Positions 8,554 through 17,957 of a stretch of 64,000 nucleotides of DNA are shown one piece after another (positions within the stretch are counted from its first letter, which is position 1; every line of letters starts with the position of its first letter). The stretch spans positions 124,001-188,000 of the forward strand of contig JBGAJM010000005.1 in NCBI GenBank assembly GCA_044224925.1. The letters run 5' to 3'. The notes under the pieces are model-generated. The model was not told the origin of the DNA. It saw nothing but the letters and a program-made list of their open reading frames with translations, and did no database searches. The stretch is from Kapaibacterium sp044224925 (GTDB lineage Bacteria > Bacteroidota > Ignavibacteria > Kapaibacteriales > Kapaibacteriaceae). A program made the translations under genes and the position numbers.

Positions 8554-11379
8554 ATGAAGTATCCCTCCCTCCTTCTACTCCTTCTCATACCTTCGATCCT
8601 CCTGTTAGCGCAAACGCGTACCGTGAACGGCGTCGTACTCGATGCCTCCACACGCGCTGCCGTTGCCGGTGCACGTGTGGTGGTGACGTTCCCGTCCGAC
8701 ACCGTGATCCGCACCGGCGCCAATGCAGGGGCGAACGGAAGGTTCAAGGTGGCAGGGCTCCGTGATGTTGCCTATGAGTTCCACGTCACCTCGGTGGGCT
8801 ATCAGAAGACCACCGTCCAGGTCTCGGCCACCGACACGATGGTGGTGGTCCGCATGCGCATGGATACGGTGCAGAGCAAGGAAGTGCTGGTTGAAGCGAA
8901 GGTGACCGCCATGCAACAACGCGGTGATACGGTGGAGATGAATGCTGCGGCCTTCAAGGCATCAAAGGATGCGTCGACGGAAGACCTGGTGCAGAAGATG
9001 CCGGGCATCACCATCCAGGACGGACGTGTGCAGGCGCAAGGCGAGCAAGTGCAGCAGGTGCTGGTGGACGGACGTCAGTTCTTTGGTGACGATCCGAATG
9101 CGGCCTTGCGCAACCTTCCGGCAGAGATGGTGGACAAGGTGCAGATCTTCGACCAAAGCAGCGATCAGGCACGCTTCGCCGGCATCACGGACGCCAATGC
9201 CCGCAAGACGATGAACATCACCACGAAGAAGGGGATGCGCAATGGTCTGTTCGGAAAGGCCACGGCAGGGTACGGTTCGACGGACCGATACAAGGCGGCC
9301 GCAACGTTGAACTCGTTCGGTGGTGATCAACGCGTGACCCTGCTCTTCCAATCGAACAACATCAACGAACAGAACTTCTCGCTGGACGATATCCTTGGCG
9401 CCATGGGCGGCGGAAGCGGCGGTCCGGGCATGCAGATGATGCGTCGGTTTGGCGCTGCCTCCGGCGGTGGTGGCGCGCAACGCATGATGGGCGGCGGAGG
9501 CGGCGGGGCGGGAGGGATCGGCGACTTCTTCGTGGATCAGAAGAACGGGATCTCCACCACCCATGCACTTGGCGTGAACTATACCGATAAGTGGGGTTCG
9601 GCCGTAGATGCAACGGCGAGCTACTTCTTCAATTGGTCCGATAACGAAGCGTCGACGAATTCGAATCGTTCGTATGTGATCCCGGCCGGACAGCAGTACG
9701 ACGAAGCGGCGAACAGCAGTGCGAAGAATGTGAACCACCGATTGAATGCCAAGATCGAAGCGCGCATCGATTCGTCGAACAGCATCGTATGGCGTCCGCG
9801 CGGAACACTGCAAGTGAACAACGGGAACAGTGCGACCATCGGGGTGAACAGTCTGGACGCATCACCACAAAGCAAGACGGCGAATCTCTATGGCTCGTCG
9901 ATCGACGGCTACAATCTCACGAACGATCTGTTGTATCGCTATGCTTTCAAGACGCTTGGACGGACGTTCTCGACGAATGTGAGCGTGAACGTGAACAAGA
10001 ACTCCGGCGATAACTCGCTGAAGTCGATCAGTGCCGTCTTCCCCGATACGCTCATTGCCGATACGATCATCCAACGCTCCGATCTTGCGAAGTCAGGATG
10101 GAACGTTGCTCCGAACATCACCTATACTGAACCGTTCGATTCAACGAGCACGCTGGTCCTCACCGGCAATGCAAGCATCACCGAGAGCGAGTCCGACAAA
10201 CGTACGTACGTCCCTTCCCTTGCAGGACAGGAGCTCACGCAGCTCGATACAACGCTCACGAACACGTTCAAGAGTCAGTACAGTACGTTCTCCTTCCAGC
10301 CCTCGTACCGCTACGTGACGAAGCCCTTCGATTACGAAGTGGGCGTCTCGTTACAGTATTCTGATCTGAGCAACGATCAGCAGTTCCCGGTGGTCGGCTC
10401 GCTCCAGCGCTCCTTCCGGAACGTCCTGCCAAGTCTCTCGGCACGGTGGACGTTCACTGCAGACAAGAACATCCGTCTTTCGTATCGCACACGCACATCG
10501 TCACCAACCGTCGATCAGCTCCAAGGCGTGATCAACAATACGAACCCTGTACAGCTCACCACCGGTGATCCGTCACTACGGCAAGACTACACCCATAGCT
10601 TCTTCATGCGCTATTCAGCAGCCGACGTTGCCGCGGGGTCGAGTTTCTTTGCCATGGTCATGGGACAGTACACGTTCGACTACATGGGCAACTCTGTTCT
10701 CATCGCTGCGAACGACACGGTGATCGCGCCGGGTGTGTTGTTGCCGCGCGGTGGACAGATCACGAAGCCGGTGAATGTGGACGGATATGTGAGCGCGCGT
10801 TCGTACTTCGCCTACGGCATTCCATGGTCGCTCATCTCGTCGAACATCAATTTCACTGGATCGATCTCCTACACACGCACTCCGGGGTACATCAACGGCG
10901 TGTTGAACGTGGCCAACAATCCGTCCTTCATGGCCGGTGTGGTGGTCTCGAGCAATATCAGCGAGAACGTCGACTTCACGGTGTCCACCATGTGGACGCA
11001 GAGCTGGGTGCGCAACTCCGTGGAAGCGCAACGCGATGCCACGTACCTAAATGCCGTCACACGAGCGAGGTTCAATTGGCGCCTAGTGGCCGGATTGGTG
11101 ATCACAAGCGATGTGTCGAACTCCCTTACCAGCGGCTATTCAGAAGGCTACAGTTTAAGTCCGGTGATCTGGAATGCCGGCTTGGCGTACAAGTTCCTCG
11201 AGAACGATCGTGCGGAAGTGCGCTTCATGGTGAACGATATCCTGAAGCAGAACACCAGTATTTCTCGGTCAGTATCGGACACATACACGCAGGATAGTCA
11301 GTCGAATATCCTCCAGCGCTTCGCATTGCTGACCTTTTCGTACAACATCCGCAGTTTCACTGGCTCCGCAACTCCCTGA
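8554..11379 (+). CDS. TonB-dependent-receptor-type outer-membrane beta-barrel protein
   Basis: A 941-residue outer-membrane protein. Order: signal peptide (MKYPSLLLLLLIPSILLLAQ), a carboxypeptidase-regulatory-like domain (about 22-105, VNGVVLDASTRAAVAGARVVV), a plug-like segment (about 115-225, MPGITIQDGRV, QVLVDGRQFFGDDPNAALRNLP), then a large barrel ending in alternating aromatic strands (FALLTFSYNI). Plug followed by this barrel is typical of the OMP_b-brl family of Bacteroidota receptors, which often handle iron or peptides. About 45 Gly/Met-rich residues are inserted near 290-330. The start has no strong Shine-Dalgarno. The substrate cannot be told from sequence, and no SusD partner is adjacent. 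Confidence 0.88.
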   Translation: MKYPSLLLLLLIPSILLLAQTRTVNGVVLDASTRAAVAGARVVVTFPSDTVIRTGANAGANGRFKVAGLRDVAYEFHVTSVGYQKTTVQVSATDTMVVVRMRMDTVQSKEVLVEAKVTAMQQRGDTVEMNAAAFKASKDASTEDLVQKMPGITIQDGRVQAQGEQVQQVLVDGRQFFGDDPNAALRNLPAEMVDKVQIFDQSSDQARFAGITDANARKTMNITTKKGMRNGLFGKATAGYGSTDRYKAAATLNSFGGDQRVTLLFQSNNINEQNFSLDDILGAMGGGSGGPGMQMMRRFGAASGGGGAQRMMGGGGGGAGGIGDFFVDQKNGISTTHALGVNYTDKWGSAVDATASYFFNWSDNEASTNSNRSYVIPAGQQYDEAANSSAKNVNHRLNAKIEARIDSSNSIVWRPRGTLQVNNGNSATIGVNSLDASPQSKTANLYGSSIDGYNLTNDLLYRYAFKTLGRTFSTNVSVNVNKNSGDNSLKSISAVFPDTLIADTIIQRSDLAKSGWNVAPNITYTEPFDSTSTLVLTGNASITESESDKRTYVPSLAGQELTQLDTTLTNTFKSQYSTFSFQPSYRYVTKPFDYEVGVSLQYSDLSNDQQFPVVGSLQRSFRNVLPSLSARWTFTADKNIRLSYRTRTSSPTVDQLQGVINNTNPVQLTTGDPSLRQDYTHSFFMRYSAADVAAGSSFFAMVMGQYTFDYMGNSVLIAANDTVIAPGVLLPRGGQITKPVNVDGYVSARSYFAYGIPWSLISSNINFTGSISYTRTPGYINGVLNVANNPSFMAGVVVSSNISENVDFTVSTMWTQSWVRNSVEAQRDATYLNAVTRARFNWRLVAGLVITSDVSNSLTSGYSEGYSLSPVIWNAGLAYKFLENDRAEVRFMVNDILKQNTSISRSVSDTYTQDSQSNILQRFALLTFSYNIRSFTGSATP

Positions 11380-11419
11380 CCTTTGTATATTGCCTCCCTA
11401 TTAAGCGGTCAGGGGAGTG

Positions 11420-11454
11420 GGGCACGTTGGATTCGCACTACATCCAGCGTGCCC
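11420..11454. terminator. Strong hairpin between convergent genes
   Basis: GGGCACGTTGGAT (11420-11432) pairs with ATCCAGCGTGCCC (11442-11454): 13 pairs including one G-T, with a 9-base loop. It sits in the 91-base space between two converging genes. There is no U-tract on either side, so it may stall transcription or protect 3' ends rather than act as a classical terminator. Confidence 0.5.
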
Positions 11455-11470
11455 TAGGCCGACTTTCCGC

Positions 11471-13894
11471 TTACGACTCCCTCCCTCGTCTCTTCCCTTC
11501 CTCCCTGCCAGATCTCTTCTTTCCTTCGGACGTCTTTTTGGACGCCGGACGATTCGTCGCGCCCTTTGCCTTCTTTGACGCGGTCGCGGTGCGTGGAGTC
11601 GCCGACTTCTTGTCCGATGGTGCTTGTGATGGAGCTGGTGCTTTCGCAGCACGTGGAGATGCTACTGACGGTTGACGTCCACGTTTCGACGAGCGTTGTT
11701 CCTGTTCACGTTCCGGTCGTTGCGGTGCGATCTCTCCTGCAGGTGCGGGCGACTTCATCAACATGAAGTCGATGGTGCGCTTCTCGACGTTGGCCTTGAC
11801 GATCTTGATACGGATCTCGGTACCGAACTGGAACGTGCGATGCGAGCGTTTGCCCACCAAGCGATAGCGCTTCTCATCGAAGAAATAGTAATCGTCGGTG
11901 AGATCTCGAATGTGCACAAGCCCTTCCACCATGAACTGCTTCACCATCACGAAGATGCCGAAGTTCGTCACGCCGGTGATGATGCCGTCGTGCTCTTCAC
12001 CAAGGTGTTCACGACATAAGATCACTTGGGCGAGTTTGTTCGACGCACGCTCTGCGTCGACGCTTGCACGTTCGGTGAGCGAGGTGTGATCGGCCACACG
12101 ACCGGCGCGTGCGAGCATTTCCTTCCAGCGTGTTTCACTGGGTTGACCCTTTGCATACTCCTTCAAGGCACGGTGCACATAGAGATCGGGGTAACGACGG
12201 ATGGGTGACGTGAAGTGTGCGTACTCGCGGAAGCCAAGTCCGTAGTGACCAACATTGAACTCTGCGTACACGGCCTTGGACATCGATCGCAACAAGAGCG
12301 AATGGATCACTTGTTTGTCCGCACGGTCCTTGGCCTGCGTAAGAATGGCGTTCAGATCCGTTGGACCGAGCTTGCGTGACGGAACCTGCAATCCAAGTGC
12401 GCGGATCACGGCCACGGCATCGGCAAGCTTGTCGGGCTCCGGCTCTTCGTGAATGCGATACACATAGGGCGGAAGTTCTTTGGTCTTCCACTGCTTCTGC
12501 AGCGTCTTCAAATGTTCAGCCACGGTTCTGTTCGCAGCGAGCATGCATTCTTCGACAAGGGACGTGGCATCCGTGCGCGACTTCACCACAGCCGTGATCG
12601 GCTGCTTGTTCTCGTCGAGCAGGAACTTGATCTCCTGCGTTTCGAAGTCGACGCCGCCACTCTTCATGCGCTGCTTGTTGAGGATACGTGCAAGCTTGTG
12701 CAGATCGTGCAGCAGTTCCGCATGGTCGCCATCGGCACCATCGAGGATCTCCTGCACCTCGCCATACGTGAACCGACGTGTGCTCTTGATGATGCTCTCT
12801 TCGATGCGATACGAACGCAACGTTCCCGTTGGCGAGAACTCCATGAAGACGGAGAAAGTGAAGCGCGGTTTGTGCGGAACGAGTGAGCAGATGTTGTTCG
12901 ACAGGTGTTCGGGAAGCATGGGCACGACACGATCGACGAGATACGTAGAATTGCCGCGTTTCAATGCTTCGCGATCCAGGGCTGTGCCTTCCTTCACGTA
13001 GTGGGACACATCGGCGATGTGGACGCCGAGCTCGACATGTCCGGCCGACGTGTGACGGAGCGAAAGCGCATCGTCGAAGTCGCGTGCATCGTCCGGATCG
13101 ATCGTCACCACAACGGTCTTGCGCAGATCGGTCCGTCCTGCCGGTGCTTTGCCGTTCACTGGCGGCGGGAGGGCCGCTGCGGCCTCTTCTTCGATGGAAG
13201 GCGGGAAGGAGGCAGGGAGACGGAATTCCTTGAGGATGGCCTCGAACTCCACGTTGGCCGTGCCGCTCTTACCGAGCACTTCCGTGATGGATGCTTCTGG
13301 ACTTGCATTCTCGTGTTCCCAGCGCACAAAGGCACCGAGCACTTTGTCGCCAGGCTTTGCACCGTTGAGATTCTTTTCGGCGATCAGGAAGTCGACAAGA
13401 TGTTTGGCCTCGTCGGGGATCAGGTAGTAGAAGCTCCCATCGAATTCAATGGTGCCACTGATCGGAGTGGCAGAGCGCTCGAGCACACGTACCACTTCGC
13501 CGCGAACCTTCTTGCCTTCGCGAATGGCGAGCGGTCGTACGAGGACGATATCGCCATCGAGTGCGTTGGCAAGGTTCTGTCGCTTGATGATGATGGTGGG
13601 GAAGTCTGCATCGTCGGTGGTGACGGAGGCAGCTTCGTGATAGATGTGCAGCGTTCCGGTGAAGCCTTCGCTCGGACGTTCGGCAAGGGCGAAACGTCGA
13701 CGTGACTGACGGGAGACAATGCCCTCGTCGGCCATAGTGTTGAGCACATGTCGAAGGTATTCGTAGTCGTCGGATTCAGAGCGAATGCGCAGTCGCTTGG
13801 AGAGGTCGATGAGTTGGATCGGGCCTGGTGTTTCTTTGAGGACGCTTACAATGTCCTCGCGTAATGTGGCGAGTCTTGAAAGATCTCGTGCCAT
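11471..13894 (-). CDS. rnr: Ribonuclease R (RNase II/RNB family 3'-5' exoribonuclease)
   Basis: Processive, hydrolytic 3'-5' RNA degradation in the cytoplasm. 807 residues. Order: winged-helix N-terminus (about 1-70), cold-shock-like domains (about 75-230), RNB catalytic domain (about 265-600) with the Mg-binding Asp cluster TIDPDDARDFDDALSL, then an S1 domain (about 640-715, GIITGVTNFGIFVMVKQFMVEGLVH). A Lys/Arg/Ser/Ala-rich tail of about 85 residues follows, as in RNase R rather than RNase II. The ATG at 13894 has AGGA at good spacing and lies 6 bases after the mntR stop, so it is probably in the manganese operon transcript. Confidence 0.95.
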   Translation of the reverse strand: MARDLSRLATLREDIVSVLKETPGPIQLIDLSKRLRIRSESDDYEYLRHVLNTMADEGIVSRQSRRRFALAERPSEGFTGTLHIYHEAASVTTDDADFPTIIIKRQNLANALDGDIVLVRPLAIREGKKVRGEVVRVLERSATPISGTIEFDGSFYYLIPDEAKHLVDFLIAEKNLNGAKPGDKVLGAFVRWEHENASPEASITEVLGKSGTANVEFEAILKEFRLPASFPPSIEEEAAAALPPPVNGKAPAGRTDLRKTVVVTIDPDDARDFDDALSLRHTSAGHVELGVHIADVSHYVKEGTALDREALKRGNSTYLVDRVVPMLPEHLSNNICSLVPHKPRFTFSVFMEFSPTGTLRSYRIEESIIKSTRRFTYGEVQEILDGADGDHAELLHDLHKLARILNKQRMKSGGVDFETQEIKFLLDENKQPITAVVKSRTDATSLVEECMLAANRTVAEHLKTLQKQWKTKELPPYVYRIHEEPEPDKLADAVAVIRALGLQVPSRKLGPTDLNAILTQAKDRADKQVIHSLLLRSMSKAVYAEFNVGHYGLGFREYAHFTSPIRRYPDLYVHRALKEYAKGQPSETRWKEMLARAGRVADHTSLTERASVDAERASNKLAQVILCREHLGEEHDGIITGVTNFGIFVMVKQFMVEGLVHIRDLTDDYYFFDEKRYRLVGKRSHRTFQFGTEIRIKIVKANVEKRTIDFMLMKSPAPAGEIAPQRPEREQEQRSSKRGRQPSVASPRAAKAPAPSQAPSDKKSATPRTATASKKAKGATNRPASKKTSEGKKRSGREEGKRRGRES

Positions 13895-13900
13895 ACTATC

Positions 13901-14560
13901 CTAAAGTCGTTCGATGAAAATGTTCTCCGTGATCTCGCGGTCAAGCGTGATCCGGCGTTTGCCGTGTTGCACTACGAGTGCGCCGGTGTCGGCGTCGCGC
14001 AGCGCTACACGAAGCGTGGTGTTGAGAAGGAGTCCATGCGACGTGAGCATGCGGAGCATGGACGCGTCGTGTGAACTCACTCGACGGATCACCACCGATT
14101 CATTGATGTTGGCATCTGCCAATCGTTCACTGACGGTGGGTGGCATCCGTCCATCCTTGGTCGGGATCGGGTCTCCGTGCGGATCGTACGATGGATCGCC
14201 CAAGACCTTTGCAATGCGATCCTCGAATTCTTCGCTGATATGATGTTCCAGCTTCTCTGCTTCGGCATGCACTTCGTCCCATGCATAGCCAAGCGCTTCG
14301 TTCAGGTAGAGTTCGAGCAGGCGGTGATGTCGCAGGATCTCGAGTGCGACCATCGTGCCGGCATGCGAGAGTGCGACGCCACGGTACGACGTGTGTCGTA
14401 CCAGCTTGAGTTCATGCAGCTTCTTGATCATGCTCGTGACCGAGGCCGCCGAGACCGAGAGTTTGCGAGCGATGTCGTTCGTGGAGGCAGGACCTGATCG
14501 TGTGAGTCCGTAGATCACCTTCACGTAGTCCTGCATCGATTGTGTAAGCGTTCTTGTCAT
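13901..14560 (-). CDS. mntR: DtxR/MntR-family metal-dependent repressor
   Basis: Cytoplasmic metal sensor expected to repress the transporter gene it overlaps when Mn(II) (or Fe(II)) is plentiful. 219 residues. There is an N-terminal winged helix (about 1-65, STNDIARKLSVSAASVTSMIKKL), a helical metal-binding/dimerisation domain with EILRHHRLLELYL and HAEAEKLEHHIS (about 75-125), and a C-terminal FeoA/SH3-like domain (about 150-219). Its ATG shares a 4-base ATGA overlap with the stop of mntH. The overlap and the transporter family argue for manganese. The likely operator is the palindrome upstream of mntH. Iron specificity is not excluded. Confidence 0.9.
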   Translation of the reverse strand: MTRTLTQSMQDYVKVIYGLTRSGPASTNDIARKLSVSAASVTSMIKKLHELKLVRHTSYRGVALSHAGTMVALEILRHHRLLELYLNEALGYAWDEVHAEAEKLEHHISEEFEDRIAKVLGDPSYDPHGDPIPTKDGRMPPTVSERLADANINESVVIRRVSSHDASMLRMLTSHGLLLNTTLRVALRDADTGALVVQHGKRRITLDREITENIFIERL

Positions 14561-16455
14561 GGTGTATGTCCTTGCACAACGAGCAGCGGAACGGTGATAC
14601 GGTGACGTACAGCGTCGATGGTGGCTCCATGGACGAGATCGCCGATGCCGGAGTGTCCGTGACCAGCCATCACGAGCAGATCGGGCGATGCTTCGTTGAT
14701 CAGATCGGGAAGGACCTGTCGTGGACTTCCATGACCGATCACCACTTCGGTACGTCGGCCCGTGGCCTGGATCTGTGCCGCATACGCGTCGAGTCGCAGC
14801 GTGTCGCTCTTCGTCTCTGCATCCAAGGCATCCTTGCCCAGGACCATGGCGCTTGCCGTTTCCACCACGTGCAGCAGAATGACCGTGCTGTTCTCATCGC
14901 ACATCGAAACGGCCGAGCGAAGCGCCTTTGGATCCACCGCAGAGAAGTCCACGGTCACCGCCACGCGTCGGAAGGTTTGCAGGTCGGACAGGTCGATCGT
15001 CGTCGGCTCCTCGGCATGCGGCATGGCCACGCGTGTGCGCCACGGTTTACCCTTCAATGGAACGATGGTGATGAAGGCCAAGACCACCACACAGAAGATC
15101 AGCACCGGCAGGACAACCGTCCAGGCAACGATCTCGGACGTCGTTGTTCCGCCGATCCACGATAGCACCTCGGAGTAGACCAGTCGAGCATTCAATCCCA
15201 CGATCAACGCTGCGCTCAGCCAGGCGAAGATCTTCGTTCGCATTCCTACGGCATGTTCGCCCATCGTAGGTCGGTCACTTACGAAGTGGATCAACGGAAT
15301 GATGGCAAATCCGAGTTGCAAGCTCAGCACCACTTGCGAGAACACGAGCAGATCCCCAACGGCGCGTTCACCCGCAAGGACGATCACGATCACGGCGGGA
15401 ACGATGGCAACACTACGCGTGATGAGGCGGCGGATCCATGGTCGCATGCGCAGACCGAGATAGCCTTCCATCACCACTTGTCCTGCAAGTGTTCCCGTCA
15501 CGGTACTACTTTGTCCGGAAGCGATCAAGGCAATAGCGAAGAGGATCGGGGCCGCCGAATTCCCGAGCAATGGGGCAAGCAAACGATAGGCGTCTTGAAT
15601 GTCGGTGACGTTCTGCAAGCCGTTCGTGTAGAAGGCCGCGGCCGCAACGATGAGAATGGCCGCGTTCACGAACAGCGCAAGATTCAACGCAATGGCCGAA
15701 TCGATGAAATTGAACTTCAACGCCTCTTTGATCCCTGCTGTGGTACGCGAGAACAATCGCGTTTGCACAAGGGCAGAGTGCAGGTAGAGATTGTGCGGCA
15801 TCACCGTTGCACCGATGATACCGATGGCGATGTAGAGCGCTTCGTCGTTCGCAAGGGTAGGGATGAGGCCGGTGGCAAGGGTGGGAAGGTGCGGCTCGGA
15901 CATCAGCACTTGCACTAAGAACGCAATGCCGATGGTGGTGATCAGTCCAAGGACGATCGACTCGATGCGACGGACGTTGCCGCGCATCACGAGCATGAGG
16001 ATGACCGTGTCGACAAGTGTGATCACCACGCACCACAGCAACGGAAGACCGGTGAGAAGATTCACACCGATGGCCATTCCCAACACTTCCGCAAGGTCGG
16101 TGGCTGCAATGGCCAGCTCTGCCAATCCGTACAACGTGTAGTTCACGAAGGGCGGATAGGCGAGTCGCGATGCTTGTGCAAGATCGAGTCGGCGTACCAA
16201 TCCAAGACGTGCACTCAACGACTGCAGCAAAAGGGCGATCATGTTCGACATGACCAAGACCCATAGCAGGGAGTATCCGAATTTGCTTCCGCCTGCAATG
16301 TCGGTGGCCCAGTTGCCCGGGTCCATATAGCCAACGGCGATCAGATAGGCCGGACCCATGAAGACGGCAAGTCGGCGCCAGAATCCTCCGGCCATGCGCG
16401 TGTCGACGCTACCGTGAACTTCCTCAAGTGAAGGGTGGTGTGGATGCTTGGTCAT
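14557..16455 (-). CDS. mntH: Nramp-family Mn(II)/Fe(II) importer with C-terminal universal-stress domain
   Basis: Proton-coupled divalent-metal importer of the inner membrane. 632 residues, far longer than plain MntH (about 410-440). Residues 25 to about 460 are the Nramp core with the TM1 motif DPGN (45-48) and TM6 MPHN, which bind the metal. Residues about 490-632 form a UspA domain (VAVTVDFSAVDPKALRSAV, IGHGSPRQVL and the nucleotide-loop-like GHGHSGIGDLVHGAT). The fusion suggests gating by nucleotide or stress signals; this is inference. The start at 16455 lies 4 bases after a TAGTTTTG promoter element. The gene overlaps mntR by 4 bases. Confidence 0.93.
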   Translation of the reverse strand: MTKHPHHPSLEEVHGSVDTRMAGGFWRRLAVFMGPAYLIAVGYMDPGNWATDIAGGSKFGYSLLWVLVMSNMIALLLQSLSARLGLVRRLDLAQASRLAYPPFVNYTLYGLAELAIAATDLAEVLGMAIGVNLLTGLPLLWCVVITLVDTVILMLVMRGNVRRIESIVLGLITTIGIAFLVQVLMSEPHLPTLATGLIPTLANDEALYIAIGIIGATVMPHNLYLHSALVQTRLFSRTTAGIKEALKFNFIDSAIALNLALFVNAAILIVAAAAFYTNGLQNVTDIQDAYRLLAPLLGNSAAPILFAIALIASGQSSTVTGTLAGQVVMEGYLGLRMRPWIRRLITRSVAIVPAVIVIVLAGERAVGDLLVFSQVVLSLQLGFAIIPLIHFVSDRPTMGEHAVGMRTKIFAWLSAALIVGLNARLVYSEVLSWIGGTTTSEIVAWTVVLPVLIFCVVVLAFITIVPLKGKPWRTRVAMPHAEEPTTIDLSDLQTFRRVAVTVDFSAVDPKALRSAVSMCDENSTVILLHVVETASAMVLGKDALDAETKSDTLRLDAYAAQIQATGRRTEVVIGHGSPRQVLPDLINEASPDLLVMAGHGHSGIGDLVHGATIDAVRHRITVPLLVVQGHTP

Positions 16456-16459
16456 GATG

Positions 16460-16467
16460 CAAAACTA
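16460..16467 (-). promoter_or_regulatory. -7 promoter element of mntH (TAGTTTTG)
   Basis: An exact TAnnTTTG match on the minus strand ends 4 bases before ATG 16455. This implies a leaderless or almost leaderless mntH transcript. Confidence 0.55.
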
Positions 16468-16504
16468 CCGAGAAGAACGAGGCACTGATCGCTGCACGTA
16501 AAAA

Positions 16505-16522
16505 TTTTAGATTCGTCTAAAA
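16505..16522. promoter_or_regulatory. Candidate MntR operator (TTTTAGA-TTCG-TCTAAAA)
   Basis: A perfect 7-bp inverted repeat with a 4-base centre, 38 bases behind the mntH -7 element and 33 bases before the -7 element of the divergent transhydrogenase operon. AT-rich palindromes of about 18-20 bp with TAGA/TAGG half-sites are typical of DtxR/MntR-family boxes. Placement next to mntH-mntR makes MntR the obvious ligand; direct evidence is lacking. Confidence 0.65.
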
Positions 16523-16554
16523 AACACCCAAGACGATTGTATCAGAAATAATTG

Positions 16555-16562
16555 TACGTTTG
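16555..16562 (+). promoter_or_regulatory. -7 promoter element of the transhydrogenase operon (TACGTTTG)
   Basis: An exact TAnnTTTG match ends 5 bases before ATG 16568, predicting a transcript that starts at or beside the start codon. Confidence 0.5.
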
Positions 16563-16567
16563 AGGCC

Positions 16568-17671
16568 ATGCGAATAAGCGTGGCATTGGAGACATCTCCC
16601 GGGGAACGACGCGTGGCCCTCACGCCCGCTTCCTGTCAGCAACTCACCTCAGCAGGGCACTCCATCACTGTGGCATCCGGTGCCGGTCTCGCGGCCGGTT
16701 TTGACGATGCAGCCTATGTCAATGCAGGGGCGCAGATCAGCACATCGCTGATCGCAGACCTCAAGGCCGGTGATGTTCTCATCAAGGTAGCCGTTCCGAC
16801 GGCAGCAGAGATCGCCGCGCTTCCGCGCGACGTGACGCTGATCTCCTACCTCTATCCTCGCCGCCATCCCGACATCCTTGCAGCCCTTGCGGCAGCGGGT
16901 GTGAACGGGATCGCCGTTGACGCGATGCCGCGGATCTCTCGAGCGCAGAACATGGATGTGCTGAGCTCGCAGAACAATCTTGCCGGCTATAAGGCCGTGA
17001 TCGTTGGCGCCGCCGAAATGGGGAAGATCTTCCCGTTGATGATGACGGCTGCCGGTACCATCGCTCCGTCGCGTGTGCTGATCTATGGCGCCGGTGTGGC
17101 CGGACTGCAAGCGATCGCAACGGCAAAGCGCCTTGGCGCTATTGTCGAAGTGAGCGATGTGCGTCCCGAGACAAAAGAGCAAGTGGAATCGCTGGGCGCG
17201 AAGTTCGTGAGCGTTGAAGGACTGGACCAGGTGAAGATCGAAGGCGGCTATGTGGCGCAGATCAGCGATGAGATGCTGGCCCGACAAAAAGAAGCCGTCG
17301 AGAAGGTCCTCGTCAACGCCGACCTCGTGATCACCACGGCTCTTGTGCAAGGTGGCAAGGCCCCGTGCCTGATCACCGAAGAACAAGTGAAGAAGATGAA
17401 GCGCGGTTCCGTGATCGTCGACATGGCCACGGAGGCCGGTGGGAACTGCGAATGCAGTGTGCCGGACCAGACCGTGGTCAAGCACGGCGTCACCATCATC
17501 GGCGCGAACAACCTTGCGGCCACCACGGCCCAGAATGCCAGCGAACTCTACGGCAAGAACCTGGTGAACTTTCTCAAGCATGCGGCCACGGCAGAAGGGA
17601 TGACGTTCGATACGAACGACGAGATCACCTCGGCCGTGCTGGTAGTGTACAACGGACAGGTAAGGACGTAA
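16568..17671 (+). CDS. pntAA: NAD(P) transhydrogenase subunit alpha part 1 (NAD(H)-binding domain I)
   Basis: Cytoplasmic NAD(H)-binding component of the proton-translocating transhydrogenase, which uses the proton gradient to reduce NADP+ with NADH. 367 residues. It is related to alanine dehydrogenase: ETSPGERRVALTP at the N-terminus, then a Rossmann fold with VLIYGAGVAGLQAIATAKRLGA (about 178-200). The chain ends before any membrane segment, so the alpha subunit is split as in Rhodospirillum-type three-gene systems. The next gene starts 1 base after this stop. Transcribed divergently from mntH with the shared MntR-like palindrome between them. Confidence 0.95.
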   Translation: MRISVALETSPGERRVALTPASCQQLTSAGHSITVASGAGLAAGFDDAAYVNAGAQISTSLIADLKAGDVLIKVAVPTAAEIAALPRDVTLISYLYPRRHPDILAALAAAGVNGIAVDAMPRISRAQNMDVLSSQNNLAGYKAVIVGAAEMGKIFPLMMTAAGTIAPSRVLIYGAGVAGLQAIATAKRLGAIVEVSDVRPETKEQVESLGAKFVSVEGLDQVKIEGGYVAQISDEMLARQKEAVEKVLVNADLVITTALVQGGKAPCLITEEQVKKMKRGSVIVDMATEAGGNCECSVPDQTVVKHGVTIIGANNLAATTAQNASELYGKNLVNFLKHAATAEGMTFDTNDEITSAVLVVYNGQVRT

Positions 17672-17672
17672 C

Positions 17673-17957
17673 ATGGACTCGTCTACTCTTCAGATCATCT
17701 ACCTCGTGATCCTGATGATCTTCCTTGGCGTGGAGCTCATCGGACACGTTCCTTCTGTCCTGCATACGCCGCTCATGAGCGGTGCCAATGCCATTCACGG
17801 TGTTGTGATCATCGGATCCATCATCGTGATGGGCGAGGCCACCGATATGCTGTCGATGATCCTTGGCTTTCTTGCCGTGATCCTGGGCACGTTGAATGTT
17901 GTTGGTGGATTTGTCGTAACCAACCGAATGCTTGAGATGTTCAGGAAGAAGCAATAA
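17673..17957 (+). CDS. pntAB: NAD(P) transhydrogenase subunit alpha part 2 (membrane)
   Basis: A 94-residue inner-membrane protein with three hydrophobic helices (IIYLVILMIFLGVELIGHVP, an Ile/Val-rich stretch VVIIGSIIVMGEA, and LGFLAVILGTLNVVGGFVVT). It matches the separate C-terminal piece of the alpha subunit that forms part of the proton channel with PntB. Its stop overlaps the pntB start by 1 base (TAATG), so translation is coupled. Confidence 0.94.
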   Translation: MDSSTLQIIYLVILMIFLGVELIGHVPSVLHTPLMSGANAIHGVVIIGSIIVMGEATDMLSMILGFLAVILGTLNVVGGFVVTNRMLEMFRKKQ

